A stretch of DNA of 64,000 nt from Alteromonas sp. C1M14 (GCF_018860965.1 NZ_JAHKQF010000015.1:372001-436000); one strand, 5' to 3'; shown: positions 1-9,141, numbered from the stretch's first letter. Notes: generated by a model from the sequence alone, not told the origin. Numbers and translations are program-made.

Positions 1-46
1 CTCTGGGGCCAACATCGTTGATGATGATATTTCCCTTCGTTTTCAT
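1..46 (-). CDS. Hydroxymethylglutaryl-CoA lyase-like protein, N-terminal fragment cut by window edge
   Basis: Only the first 15 codons are in the window. They read MKTKGNIIINDVGPR, and the DVGPR segment is the conserved N-terminal signature of the HMG-CoA lyase family (normally followed by DGLQ), which cleaves 3-hydroxy-3-methylglutaryl-CoA or related acyl-CoAs. The ATG shares one base with the TGA of the upstream CoA-transferase gene (TGATG), so the two are almost certainly translationally coupled. The call rests on a very short stretch; another member of the same TIM-barrel lyase family, such as a citramalyl-type lyase, is equally possible. Confidence 0.6.
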   Translation of the reverse strand, partial: MKTKGNIIINDVGPR

Positions 47-1245
47 CAGCGAACGACCTTTTTCTCAAATAAAGAGGCTAACTCACTGTCACTCATGCCT
101 ACTAAATTTTTCAACACATCCTTGGTGTGTTCGCCCACCTTGGGCGCAGGCGAGAATACTTCGTCTGTGGTACGAGAAAACTTAATAGGATTACCCGGCC
201 CTTTGGTTTTGTTGCCATCCCCCGAGGTAAGCTCAACCACCATATTGCGATGTTGCACTTGTTCATCATTAAGGGCTTGAGAAAAGGTATTAACAGGCGC
301 ACAAGGAATACGCGCCGCTTCTAGCTTTTCAATCCAATAGGCAGAGGTTTGTGTTTGCAGTGTTTGGTTAAGGGTTTCGTCGATAAAGTCTTTCTTTGCC
401 CACCGGCCTGGCTGGGTATCGAATTCGGGTAAGTCCAATGCCTCTATCTTCACCACCGTTTTTAAGTTCTGCCAAAAGTTATCTGTGATAACCGCAATCA
501 CTATAAAACCATCCGCTGTTTTAAAGGTGTTGTAGGGCACGTGAACAAAGTGTGAATTGCCAATGGGGAATGGGTCTTTCTCTGACAGAAAGTACATTGT
601 TGCCATGTAGTTAAGCAATGATATCTGACAATCTAACATTGAAATATCAACGTCTTGTCCTTTACCACTTTTTGCCCGTTCCAATAGCGCGGCTTGAATT
701 CCCATGACGGCAAACATACCGCCGCCTAAATCGCCAATTGGAATACCGGCTCGAACAGGGTGATTGGGATCGGTGCCTGTAATAGACATACCGCCACCAG
801 TTGCTTGAGCCACTTGATCAAACGCCGGACGTTTGAATTTGGGACCGTTGCTGCCAAAGCCCGTTATTGAGCAGGTGATTATTTCAGGGTTGATTTTACT
901 TAACTGTTCATAGTCGATTTTTAAACGCGTTGGCACACCCGCACCAAAGTTGTTGACCACCACATCGGCTTTTTTAACCAACTCATAGAATACGTTTAAA
1001 CCTTCTTCAGATTTTAAATCGATGCAGACACTTTTTTTGTTTCGGTTTAGTGTAATGAAGTAAGCGCCCATACCGTCCAAGGAATTCTCGGGATCGGTTG
1101 CAAGAAGCTTTCGAGTGCCTTCCCCTTGCAATGGCTCTACTTTAATTGTCTCTGCCCCTAAATCGGCGAGTATCATGCCGCAGTATGGCCCTGACAGCAT
1201 ATGCGTAAGGTCAATGACAGTAATGCCTGACAATGGTTTATTCAT
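46..1245 (-). CDS. CaiB/BaiF family (family III) CoA-transferase
   Basis: This 399-residue protein is a family III CoA-transferase, which moves CoA between carboxylic acids in the cytoplasm. Recognisable features are the N-terminal GITVIDLTHMLSGPYCGMIL segment, ADLGAETIKVEP, the RNKKSVCIDLK segment, and a PAFDQVAQATGG block with the likely catalytic Asp at about residue 142, followed by the PIGDLGGGMF loop. A longer reading from a TTG at 1269 is possible, but the ATG at 1245 has an AGGA seven bases upstream and fits the family start. It lies 41 bp behind the TonB-receptor gene and overlaps the lyase gene that follows. With a PrpR-type regulator at the head of the operon, this points to activation of an imported carboxylic acid to its CoA ester. 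The substrate cannot be read from sequence. Confidence 0.85.
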   Translation of the reverse strand: MNKPLSGITVIDLTHMLSGPYCGMILADLGAETIKVEPLQGEGTRKLLATDPENSLDGMGAYFITLNRNKKSVCIDLKSEEGLNVFYELVKKADVVVNNFGAGVPTRLKIDYEQLSKINPEIITCSITGFGSNGPKFKRPAFDQVAQATGGGMSITGTDPNHPVRAGIPIGDLGGGMFAVMGIQAALLERAKSGKGQDVDISMLDCQISLLNYMATMYFLSEKDPFPIGNSHFVHVPYNTFKTADGFIVIAVITDNFWQNLKTVVKIEALDLPEFDTQPGRWAKKDFIDETLNQTLQTQTSAYWIEKLEAARIPCAPVNTFSQALNDEQVQHRNMVVELTSGDGNKTKGPGNPIKFSRTTDEVFSPAPKVGEHTKDVLKNLVGMSDSELASLFEKKVVR

Positions 1246-1286
1246 AAATTCATCCTGATTAAAATTCAATCTTCAAAGCGTAGTGA

Positions 1287-3863
1287 TTAGAAGTTCATGC
1301 TAAGTTCTAAACCGTAGGAACGCAGTGCCGAGGGGTGAACAAACGAGCCGCCGAATTCTGGCGCTGGGATCACCTCTTGCAAATAAGCCTCGTTAGTTAA
1401 GTTTTTGCCCCACAATGCGACCGTCCACATTTCACCTTCTATGGAAATGCGAGCGTTAATGGTGTTATAAGCATCACGCTCAGCATTAGTGAAGTTTTGC
1501 GAGTGAGGGCCGGGAGGAACGCCGCCGCCTAACGTGCCGAAGTAATCCCAGATAGTCGGCGTTTCTTCACCTTGTAGCGTGTGGAAATTGGTTTCCCCTA
1601 CATATTGATAATCAACTCGTGTGGCAAGTAGTAAGTCACCGGTAATCTCGTGCTCGTAAGAAATACCTAGGGTGTAAGAAGATTTGGGAGTTTGTGGCGC
1701 TTCATTACCTTCTGAAAGTGGTCTATTTTTGTTCTCAATGATTTCACTATCAATAAGCCCCATTCCTCCGAAGACAGTGAGGTTGTCGTTAACCCGGTAA
1801 TTCACGTCCATTTCAAAGCCTTGAATTTCTAACTCATCAATGGTGGTAACCGCTCTTAATAAGCCAAACGGGCCAGCGAAGAACTCAAAGAACTGATTGT
1901 CTTCAACTTTGGTGTGGAACACCGCACTATTCACTTTTAATCGGTTGTCTAAAAACGTTCCCTTGCCACCAAATTCAATACTTGTGGTAATTTCTTTATC
2001 ATAGTTATCGGGTACGATAAGTTGAGCGTCAACCGCATCACCGGGTGTACCGTTTCCACTTGCATTGAACCAAAAATCTAAGGTGGCTTCAGTGCCAATA
2101 GAATTAAACCCACCACTTCTAAAACCAACGCCATAACTGGCATAAAGGTTTATGGCATCGCTCGCTTCGTAACTAACAGTTAGCTTTGGCTGCCACTGAC
2201 TATAGCTTTGATCACGATCGGGAATACCATCAGGATTGTCCGTAAATGCGGGGTTGATAGGCCCTACTACACCGTCGACAATGGTATTCACATTAAAGCC
2301 AGAGGCAGATACATTGGGTACATTGTTTGACACTTCTCGCGACTCGTTGTCATACCTGAGTGCGAAAGACACTTCCCACTTGTCGTTAACGTCGTACTCA
2401 AGTTGGCCGAACGTAGATAGCACCGTGGTCGAAAACGTATCATCAAACAGTAAGTCTGTAGGGTTAGGTCCGTCTGCCGGAACGTATGCCTGACGTAAGA
2501 AGCCTTGCCCTAAATCAGCACCATAGGCTACGACAACATCTCTATCTATATTGGCGAAATAGACACCCGCTATCCATTGCAAGGGCGAATCTGTGTCGTT
2601 CGATGTAAATCTAATTTCTCCGCTGTAATCTTGCTGGTTTCTTTCTTGATATTGATAACCGTCACACGAAGTCGGCGTATAAGGTCCATATACGCCTTGA
2701 AAATCTTGTCCTGGCGGAAGGACTACAAAAGGAGAGAGGAAATCGCCAAATAAGTCGCTTCTTCCCGCGCCACCAAAATCGGTAGGAAGGTTATTTAATG
2801 TGGCACGATCGGTTTGACATTGTTCTGTAAGTTCATAGCCATAAAATGAAGCGCTTGTGCCATCTGATAACAGATATTCTTCTAAATTGTTGTACGCAAT
2901 CACGGTAGAGACATCAAATCCCTCGCCGCGCCAATCGGCTTTCAACGAAAGCTCTGTGGTCTTTTGTTCATTTTCACCAGGTACATTGAAAGCAAAAATA
3001 AACTCATGATCATTTACATCTTCGAAAAATGCATCTTGTCCAAAATCTTCTACAAAACTAGGAAGTCCAAACACAGCATTGAAATTTATTGCACCGCCTT
3101 TCGCCTCGCTGTACGAGCCGCGAAGATCGTAAGTAAGGGCATCTGACGCTTCCCAAATAAGCCGCCCTCTAACCGACGTATCTTCTAAGTAATCTACCGC
3201 GTCATCACGCCCAAGATATACATTTTCATAAAAGCCATCAGTGGTTGAATGTGCAACCACAATGCGCCCAAATACATTGTCAGCAAGTGGCCCAGTAAGC
3301 ATTCCTGAATACTTCTGTGAATTGTTATTACCAAAGCCACCTTCAATTCTGGCTTCCACCACGTCTGAGGGCTTTTCTGTTGTTATCAGAATGGCACCGG
3401 CAACCGCATTTCTGCCATATAGCGCCCCTTGCGGCCCTTTTAAGACTTCAATTTGGGCTATGTCGGTCAGGTCTCCGTTAAAACTATTCGGGTTAGTCTG
3501 CAATACCCCATCCACGACATACGCAAACGTAGACTCTGCATCGCGTGTAGAAGTAATTCCCCGGATATTTACCTGCGTATCACCTACGTTGGCCGAATCA
3601 ACAATACTTACGTTTGGAATTAGACTAATAAAATCGGAAGGACGATCTACCCCCGCAGCCTCTAATTCCCTTGCCGACAACGCCGTTACTGCAATCGGAA
3701 CTTCCTGAATACTTTCAGGGCGCTTTCGTGAAATACTAATAATTTCGACGGGGTCAGACGTTATCTGCTTTTCTTCTTGTGCAAAAGCAGGAGCGGCTGA
3801 AATTCCTATGGTTAATCCAAGCGACACTTGCAATGCTAAATATGTTTTTCCGGTGGTTTCCAT
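1287..3863 (-). CDS. TonB-dependent outer-membrane receptor
   Basis: An 858-residue TonB-dependent transporter of the outer membrane. It has a signal peptide ending near AFAQ, a TonB-box-like segment (VEIISISRKR, about residues 38-47), a plug domain (SIQEVPIAVTALSARELEAAG, then GPQGALYGRNAVAGAI), and a large beta-barrel ending in an aromatic residue (SMNF). It resembles the long receptors that Alteromonadales and sphingomonads use for organic substrates rather than a classical siderophore receptor. Its ATG is 15 bp behind the stop of the regulator gene and is preceded by GGAG. The same operon carries a CoA-transferase and a CoA lyase, so the receptor probably imports the carboxylic acid or steroid- or terpene-like compound that those enzymes process; the ligand is inference only. 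Confidence 0.88.
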   Translation of the reverse strand: METTGKTYLALQVSLGLTIGISAAPAFAQEEKQITSDPVEIISISRKRPESIQEVPIAVTALSARELEAAGVDRPSDFISLIPNVSIVDSANVGDTQVNIRGITSTRDAESTFAYVVDGVLQTNPNSFNGDLTDIAQIEVLKGPQGALYGRNAVAGAILITTEKPSDVVEARIEGGFGNNNSQKYSGMLTGPLADNVFGRIVVAHSTTDGFYENVYLGRDDAVDYLEDTSVRGRLIWEASDALTYDLRGSYSEAKGGAINFNAVFGLPSFVEDFGQDAFFEDVNDHEFIFAFNVPGENEQKTTELSLKADWRGEGFDVSTVIAYNNLEEYLLSDGTSASFYGYELTEQCQTDRATLNNLPTDFGGAGRSDLFGDFLSPFVVLPPGQDFQGVYGPYTPTSCDGYQYQERNQQDYSGEIRFTSNDTDSPLQWIAGVYFANIDRDVVVAYGADLGQGFLRQAYVPADGPNPTDLLFDDTFSTTVLSTFGQLEYDVNDKWEVSFALRYDNESREVSNNVPNVSASGFNVNTIVDGVVGPINPAFTDNPDGIPDRDQSYSQWQPKLTVSYEASDAINLYASYGVGFRSGGFNSIGTEATLDFWFNASGNGTPGDAVDAQLIVPDNYDKEITTSIEFGGKGTFLDNRLKVNSAVFHTKVEDNQFFEFFAGPFGLLRAVTTIDELEIQGFEMDVNYRVNDNLTVFGGMGLIDSEIIENKNRPLSEGNEAPQTPKSSYTLGISYEHEITGDLLLATRVDYQYVGETNFHTLQGEETPTIWDYFGTLGGGVPPGPHSQNFTNAERDAYNTINARISIEGEMWTVALWGKNLTNEAYLQEVIPAPEFGGSFVHPSALRSYGLELSMNF

Positions 3864-3878
3864 GACTATCTCCGAACA

Positions 3879-5759
3879 CTAATTATTGTTGTGATTTAAT
3901 GTTTTTAACCTTCGCCACAATGTGGTTTGGCTAATTCCTAAGTCCTGAGCTGCTTTACGTTTATCACCCTTCCATCGCGCCAATGCGGCTAGAATGAGTT
4001 CATTTTCTTTTATTTTTATTATTCCTTTGTCGGGCAAAATAGGCTGACGCCCCCCGCTTAACTCTGGCGCAATTTGAGGTAATGCTGTTTGCAATCGACC
4101 AAGGTCGTTTACGGTATGAAGATAAGCCACCACGCGCTCTAACACGTTTTCTAACTCGCGTATATTTCCCGGCCAGTTGTGCGCAGTTAAACTGTCGTTG
4201 AGATGTTCAAGAATGGCTGAAGGGCTGTGTGAAACCCCATAACGATTTAGTAGCTTTTCAAGCTTGTGCGCGGCAATGTGAAGAATATCGACGGGGCGCT
4301 CGCGCAAAGGAGGAATAGAGATATTGAATACATTGAGTCGATAGTAGAGATCTTCACGAAACGCGCCTTCATTGACCATTTCAGATAACGAACGGTTTGA
4401 AGCGGCGATCAGTTTCAAATCAACTTCTCGCTCTTGGTTTCCCCCCAAAGGACGGTAGCTTCTTTCTTGTAGAAACCTTAGCAACTTAGCCTGTTGATCG
4501 AGGGCCAGTTCGCTAATTTCATCGAGAAAAAGGGCGCCGTTCTCGGCTTCCTCTATTAATCCTTTGCGGCCACCTCGTTTTGAGCCTGTATACGCACCAT
4601 CTTGATGTCCGAACAATTCACCTTCAAACAATTCAGATGGGATAGCGCTGCAGTTAAGGGCAACAAACTTGCCACTTGCATAAGGCCCTTGATGATGTAT
4701 TTGTCTGGCAACTAACTCCTTCCCCGTACCCGACTCTCCAAACAGCAATACGTTACTTGGCGATGTTGAAAACGCCTTTACCTGCTGTAACACAGCTTCA
4801 ATCTCGTTAGATTGGTAGACTAGATCGTGGCGAGGCGATGCCGCTTGCTTCGAAGGCGTTTTTTTAAGTTTTTTCCGGTAAAGTTGGTAAACAAATTTAC
4901 TGTTACTGCCTTCTGATAACGTGTCTAAATGAAACCACCATTCCTCGCCGTTAATTTCGCATTCGCCATCGGTTTCGCGTTTTCCAGCACTTGGGTGAAT
5001 AAGGGCATCTAAATCGACTTCTGCATTTGTGCTTAGATTTAAGTGATGCTTGGCAGCGCTATTAAGGGTTAAGGCATCATCGCTCTCATCTACCATAATG
5101 ATGGGCGTTTGAGACTTAGTAAGTAACCACGATACCAACGCTTGTTCTTTGGCTAACAAACGGGCTTGCTTAGCCTCGTCAATGGCGCTTTGAAGGGTTT
5201 TTCTACAAGAACGTTCTGTATAAATTAAGAACGAAGGAATGCCTTTGCTATTCGCTAAACCACATACCAAGCTAGCGCCCACTACTGCTATGCCTTTAGA
5301 TTGGCTGGCAATGTGAAATTGCTCTCTTGCTTGATCGGCCGTTAAGTAAATCGACTCTACAATATCGATATTAAGGTGGGAATCGGCAAATTTTGCAGCG
5401 CACGATGCTTGGGCAAAAGAAATGATGTGAATTGACTTTGAGACCTTAGAGGCTTTTTCAACCGCTTCGAATACGTCCCATTCAGTTGTCTGCATCGATA
5501 CCACAGGAATAGATAACGCAGATTGCAGGTATCGCGCATTTGAACCTGCGCTGACTATTACATCAGGGTCAAATTCTGAAATATGCTGTTGAATTTCTTT
5601 CGTACTTCCAACGATAGAATCTACAATCTTAAATTGCGCTTCACCAACGTATTCAGGTAGCACGCTGCCCACCAGCTGGCTAAATTCGTTATAGCCAACG
5701 ATAAGGATACGAAGTTGAGGTTGCGCCAATCTTACCGATTTCACGTTGTTGTTTTCCAT
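3879..5759 (-). CDS. PrpR-type sigma-54-dependent transcriptional activator
   Basis: A 626-residue bacterial enhancer-binding protein. Residues about 15-200 match the PrpR N-terminal sensor fold (ILIVGYNEFSQLVGSVLPEY, DVIVSAGSNARYLQ, the conserved PVVSM). A PAS-like segment follows, then an AAA+ domain with Walker A GESGTGKE, a GAYTGS version of the sigma-54 contact loop GAFTGA, Walker B GALFLDEI, an RLNVF..PPLRER segment and a C-terminal Fis-type HTH (KRKAAQDLGISQTTLWRRL). The start was set at the ATG directly after a GTG, with GGAG seven bases upstream. PrpR itself senses 2-methylcitrate in propionate catabolism; here no prp genes are visible, so the effector is probably an intermediate of the pathway encoded downstream. 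It is first in its own operon, behind a sigma-54-like promoter and paired palindromes. Confidence 0.9.
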   Translation of the reverse strand: MENNNVKSVRLAQPQLRILIVGYNEFSQLVGSVLPEYVGEAQFKIVDSIVGSTKEIQQHISEFDPDVIVSAGSNARYLQSALSIPVVSMQTTEWDVFEAVEKASKVSKSIHIISFAQASCAAKFADSHLNIDIVESIYLTADQAREQFHIASQSKGIAVVGASLVCGLANSKGIPSFLIYTERSCRKTLQSAIDEAKQARLLAKEQALVSWLLTKSQTPIIMVDESDDALTLNSAAKHHLNLSTNAEVDLDALIHPSAGKRETDGECEINGEEWWFHLDTLSEGSNSKFVYQLYRKKLKKTPSKQAASPRHDLVYQSNEIEAVLQQVKAFSTSPSNVLLFGESGTGKELVARQIHHQGPYASGKFVALNCSAIPSELFEGELFGHQDGAYTGSKRGGRKGLIEEAENGALFLDEISELALDQQAKLLRFLQERSYRPLGGNQEREVDLKLIAASNRSLSEMVNEGAFREDLYYRLNVFNISIPPLRERPVDILHIAAHKLEKLLNRYGVSHSPSAILEHLNDSLTAHNWPGNIRELENVLERVVAYLHTVNDLGRLQTALPQIAPELSGGRQPILPDKGIIKIKENELILAALARWKGDKRKAAQDLGISQTTLWRRLKTLNHNNN

Positions 5760-5823
5760 CACATTTCTCCAATAGGTTGCCCCATGAAGTAACGTGAATT
5801 TTTATTATAGTTACACTGGCTAT

Positions 5824-5840
5824 TGCACCAGTTGTGCCAA
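5824..5840 (-). promoter_or_regulatory. Sigma-54 (-24/-12) promoter of the regulator operon
   Basis: Read on the minus strand the site is TGGCACAACTGGTGC. It matches the TGGCAC-N5-nTGC core with the essential GG and GC elements at the right spacing. It lies about 65 bp ahead of the regulator start and points into it. A sigma-54 promoter ahead of a gene for a sigma-54 activator suggests positive autoregulation of the whole operon. Confidence 0.75.
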
Positions 5841-5934
5841 CTTAATAAAAAAACAGTGTGCGGTAGGTTTCACGGGGGCTGTATAATAATCAAGCTCCCA
5901 GTGTAGGCATATCGATGAGATAATAACCAGCATT

Positions 5935-5976
5935 AATATTTCAAAATGAAATAAATAAATTTCAATATGAAATATT
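5935..5976. promoter_or_regulatory. Paired palindromic operator, candidate upstream activator sites
   Basis: Two copies of ATTTCA-N3-TGAAAT (5938-5952 and 5959-5973) lie with centres 21 bp apart, two helical turns, inside a larger near-perfect palindrome. They sit roughly 125-160 bp upstream of the start point expected from the -24/-12 promoter, which is where enhancer-binding proteins usually bind. The PrpR-type protein encoded downstream is the natural candidate ligand; that assignment is inference. Confidence 0.65.
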
Positions 5977-6010
5977 AATGTGAGTTCAAATGTTAGTGTG
6001 GGTATAAATA

Positions 6011-6400
6011 TTAATGCTCTTCACAAAGTTGCAGTATTGGACCGAAATCATAATCTAATGAAATATCTTGCACATGCCAGTTAGCCAACCCTTTACGCAT
6101 TTGTCCATTACGAGGGTTTCCCGCTAATCCATCGAGTGTTTTTGAAAGATCGTCAGTACCAAATGAAATAAGAAAAACTCCCTCTCCTTTCTCTTCTAAA
6201 ATAGACGCGATAATGCCGTTTTTATCGGTTGGACTGACAAATACAAGCCAAGTATCGCCTAATTGGAAACGCGCCGAATTAGCCCCACGACTAGAGAGCG
6301 GCTCAAATATAGGTTGGCTATCGGTGACTTTAGCGAATGCCGCTACTGCTTTATCTAACTCTCTGACTAGAAAGTTAATGTGATGTATGTTTTTTACCAT
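6011..6400 (-). CDS. VOC-family (glyoxalase/bleomycin-resistance fold) protein
   Basis: A 129-residue single-domain protein of the vicinal oxygen chelate fold. The N-terminal HHINFLVRELDKAVAAF block and the C-terminal LQLCEE carry the His and Glu positions that bind the metal in this superfamily. The layout is closest to methylmalonyl-CoA epimerase or lactoylglutathione-lyase-like proteins, but residues needed to choose between them are not clear. The ATG has an AGGAG upstream. It is monocistronic, 250 bp ahead of the sigma-54 operon and in the same orientation. A role in the same acyl-CoA metabolism is plausible but unproven. Confidence 0.7.
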   Translation of the reverse strand: MVKNIHHINFLVRELDKAVAAFAKVTDSQPIFEPLSSRGANSARFQLGDTWLVFVSPTDKNGIIASILEEKGEGVFLISFGTDDLSKTLDGLAGNPRNGQMRKGLANWHVQDISLDYDFGPILQLCEEH

Positions 6401-6556
6401 AGAGAAGCGCTCCTACGTTATTTGATATAGAGAAATTGTTGTCATTTTAGTATTGTGCCCACCTTCTTTTTTGCTATTGACTCAAGCGGGTAACCGAAAT
6501 GCGTTTATTACATCTAATAATAATAAGTCTAATCAGGCAAACCGGTGTTTAAAGCA

Positions 6557-6584
6557 GTAGTTGTACTAAAATTAGTACGACTAC
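6557..6584. promoter_or_regulatory. 28-bp imperfect palindrome upstream of the VOC gene
   Basis: Two 14-base arms, GTAGTTGTACTAAA and its near-complement, match at 12 of 14 positions with no spacer. The element lies about 157 bp upstream of the VOC start, between that gene and the terminator of the TonB-receptor gene. Its size and symmetry suit a dimeric repressor such as a TetR or GntR protein; no binding protein can be named. Confidence 0.4.
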
Positions 6585-6598
6585 CCATGCAATATGGC

Positions 6599-6636
6599 AA
6601 AAAAAAACAGCGCTGGATATGCTCACAGCGCTGTTT
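6599..6636 (-). terminator. Rho-independent terminator of the siderophore-receptor gene
   Basis: AAACAGCGCTG and its exact complement flank a 10-base loop, and on the minus strand the stem is followed by a run of T. It lies about 80 bp beyond the receptor stop codon. Confidence 0.85.
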
Positions 6637-6716
6637 ATAGGAAGTAATATTGCCCTGCTAAAAGGCTTGTATAGCAAGTGCAGCAGATGCCACTTATTTA
6701 GCAGGCCTTTGGCCCG

Positions 6717-8807
6717 TTAAAATGTGTAAGAAAGGCTCACTTTCGCGTTTCTTGGCGCACCGTAATAACCTACCGTACTCAAGCTAGTGATGTATTTCTC
6801 ATCGGTAATATTGTTAACGTTAACCTGTGCACTTAATGCATCGGAAATCTGCCAATTAACAAAGGCATTGGCCAGTAAATAAGCGCCTTGTTTTACATTA
6901 CTGGTGGTATTTTCCGTTTCAGAACGCCATTTTGCCGACATTCCCATGCTTAGATCTTCATTTATTTTGTAGTCGGCAATGAGATTTACCACATTTCTAG
7001 GGGCCCACAAATTAGTGTCGGCACCGTCGTCGTCTTCTACATCGACCCTAGCGTAGGCAAAGTGTACAGTGAGTGCGTCAGTAACATTGCCGACGACTTC
7101 TACTTCAAAGCCTTCTGATTGCACGTTAGTACCCGTGTAATAATAGTTACCGGTGTCGAGGTTTACGCCGGCGTATTCGGCAAGTCCATCTTGCTCGGCG
7201 GCATAAAGTGCAAAGGTGGTAACAAGCTTTTTGTCTAACCAGCTGGCTTTTACGCCGATTTCGGTATTTACGCCCTTGGTAGGATCAATAAAGTAACCGT
7301 CGTAATTGTACTCTTCTTGCGGCTGATAAATATTTGAGTAACTAACATAGCCGTTTACGTTATCGGTGATAGACCATGTGGCACCGATATACGGGCTAAT
7401 TTCACTTTCGTCGTTATCGATTTCTACACCGCTTGCGGTGCCTTCGCGAGTATATTTGATGGCATTGAAGCCCACGACCATTAATAAATTATCGCTGAGG
7501 TTAAGACGAGTAGAGCCGTAGTAGCGGTTAAGGGTAACGTCGATATCAGAGTATTTGCTTTTTTCTGACCATACTGGTTCATCAATTGCGTCAAGCGCAT
7601 AAGGAAACGCTGGGGTTAAACCATAGATAGCATAAGATTCTTCAGCTACGGGATAGGAAGTACCAATATCTGTACTGCGCGACGAGCTGATCCCGAACAC
7701 CGCTTCGTGAGTGTTGCCAAAGAGGGTAAATTCGCCCATTGCTGTGATATCGATTAGGTCAGAATCAAAATCTGAGCCGTAGCGCCCAGGGTAACCGTAC
7801 AAGCCTAAACCGGTGTCTTTGTCTATGGTACCGTAAACGTAAAACAGTTTACTTTTGTCTTCGAAATTACGCACATTGTAGGTGGCTTTTACTTCCCAGT
7901 TGTTGTCAAAAGTATAGGCGTACTCGACAAAGGCCGTGGTGTTGATCGTATCCCACATGGTCCATTCTTGTGCCGTGGTGGCACTCACGTCCCATTCAGC
8001 CTGGGTGCCATCGGTGTAGTTGTACACCAAAGCTCCCCACATATTGCCATCGGTGTTGGCATCTTGATACGACACTCCCATGGTCAAAATGGAGTTATCG
8101 GTAATTTGGCCGTCAACAACGCCATACACAAAAACGCGATCGTTTTCTAAACCGTCTAGATAGGATCCTTTGTCTTCGGCGGCAACCATAACGCGACCGG
8201 CCCACTTACCATCGTCGGTTAGCAAGGTGGAGTAATCAGCCTCTATGCGTTTAAAGTCGAAGGAGCCCCCCGCGATATTGATTTCACCTTGAGTATCATT
8301 GGTTGGGCGTTTGCGCACATAGTTAATAGTACCGGCAGAGTTACCCACGCCGGTTAATAAGCCGTTGGCACCCCGAATCACTTCAATTTCTTCATAGCCG
8401 TAGGCATCTTGTGCGCCGGTGACAATTCCCCAACTATTTGGCATACCAATACCATCGATTTGCGTATTTCTAATTTCAAAGCCACGGGAGGTGTAATTGG
8501 TACGGTTTGTCTCCCACTCTTCTACATTTAAACCTGGGGCCATTTTTAACGCATCGTTTAAATTAAAGGCTGCATAATTTTGCAATTGTTCACTGGTAAT
8601 TATGCTAATCGATTGGGGTGTTTCGTTTAACTCCATGGTTAAACCTGTGGCCCCACGGCTATAGCGCTCGGAGCGAACGCCAAGAATGAGGATTTGCTCT
8701 ACGTCATCCTCGCTAACTTGGGCGTCGTCAACGACGTCGTTTTCTTGAGCGGCAGCGTGAAAACCCATCGCTAACATTAATGCAGACAATGTGAATTTGA
8801 GTTTCAT
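6717..8807 (-). CDS. TonB-dependent siderophore receptor
   Basis: A 696-residue outer-membrane receptor of the FhuE/FpvA/FoxA type. It shows a signal peptide ending near FHAAAQ, a TonB-box-like EQILILGVRSERY segment, a plug with the ELNETPQSISIITSEQL and IEVIRGANGLLTG motifs characteristic of siderophore receptors, then a beta-barrel ending in VSLSYTF. It should take up a ferric siderophore with energy from TonB-ExbBD, which is not encoded here. It is monocistronic, ends at a strong hairpin terminator, and has a Fur-like box 142 bp upstream of its ATG, supporting iron-repressed expression. The ligand is unknown; no siderophore synthesis or reductase gene is adjacent. Confidence 0.9.
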   Translation of the reverse strand: MKLKFTLSALMLAMGFHAAAQENDVVDDAQVSEDDVEQILILGVRSERYSRGATGLTMELNETPQSISIITSEQLQNYAAFNLNDALKMAPGLNVEEWETNRTNYTSRGFEIRNTQIDGIGMPNSWGIVTGAQDAYGYEEIEVIRGANGLLTGVGNSAGTINYVRKRPTNDTQGEINIAGGSFDFKRIEADYSTLLTDDGKWAGRVMVAAEDKGSYLDGLENDRVFVYGVVDGQITDNSILTMGVSYQDANTDGNMWGALVYNYTDGTQAEWDVSATTAQEWTMWDTINTTAFVEYAYTFDNNWEVKATYNVRNFEDKSKLFYVYGTIDKDTGLGLYGYPGRYGSDFDSDLIDITAMGEFTLFGNTHEAVFGISSSRSTDIGTSYPVAEESYAIYGLTPAFPYALDAIDEPVWSEKSKYSDIDVTLNRYYGSTRLNLSDNLLMVVGFNAIKYTREGTASGVEIDNDESEISPYIGATWSITDNVNGYVSYSNIYQPQEEYNYDGYFIDPTKGVNTEIGVKASWLDKKLVTTFALYAAEQDGLAEYAGVNLDTGNYYYTGTNVQSEGFEVEVVGNVTDALTVHFAYARVDVEDDDGADTNLWAPRNVVNLIADYKINEDLSMGMSAKWRSETENTTSNVKQGAYLLANAFVNWQISDALSAQVNVNNITDEKYITSLSTVGYYGAPRNAKVSLSYTF

Positions 8808-8948
8808 TATTGAACAACCTTTTGTATGTACTTCGCGTTTCGACCATCGAAGGTTTGTTGAGTGTTATGTAGTGGTAGCAAGACATTAGGTACACAGATA
8901 CCCGTATCAGCTAGGTGCTGGGCATATTACGCCACCACCAACACATAT

Positions 8949-8967
8949 GCAAATGATAAGCATTGCT
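8949..8967. promoter_or_regulatory. Fur-like box
   Basis: GCAAATGATAAGCATTGCT agrees with the classical 19-base Fur box at 13 positions, including the AATGATAA core and CATT. Its place upstream of a siderophore receptor supports the call. The rest of the 8808-9141 gap holds only a weak TGGATAT/ATATCCA dyad (9044-9073) and no gene. Confidence 0.65.
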
Positions 8968-9141
8968 GTTTAGTTTAGATTTTCACCATGAATATGGCTG
9001 TGTTGAGTGATTACGACAGTGGTTGCTGTTGACTTACAAGGTATGGATATTAGGTATTTTTAAGACATATCCAAATTAGCTGAAAATTTTTTAATCGCTC
9101 ATAAAATCAGCAGAAAGCCAATTTAGATCGCTTGCGTTCAA

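Noticed and set aside
3241-3708. 155-codon frame antisense to the first TonB receptor gene
   Set aside because: It mirrors the conserved plug domain and has no promoter or ribosome site.
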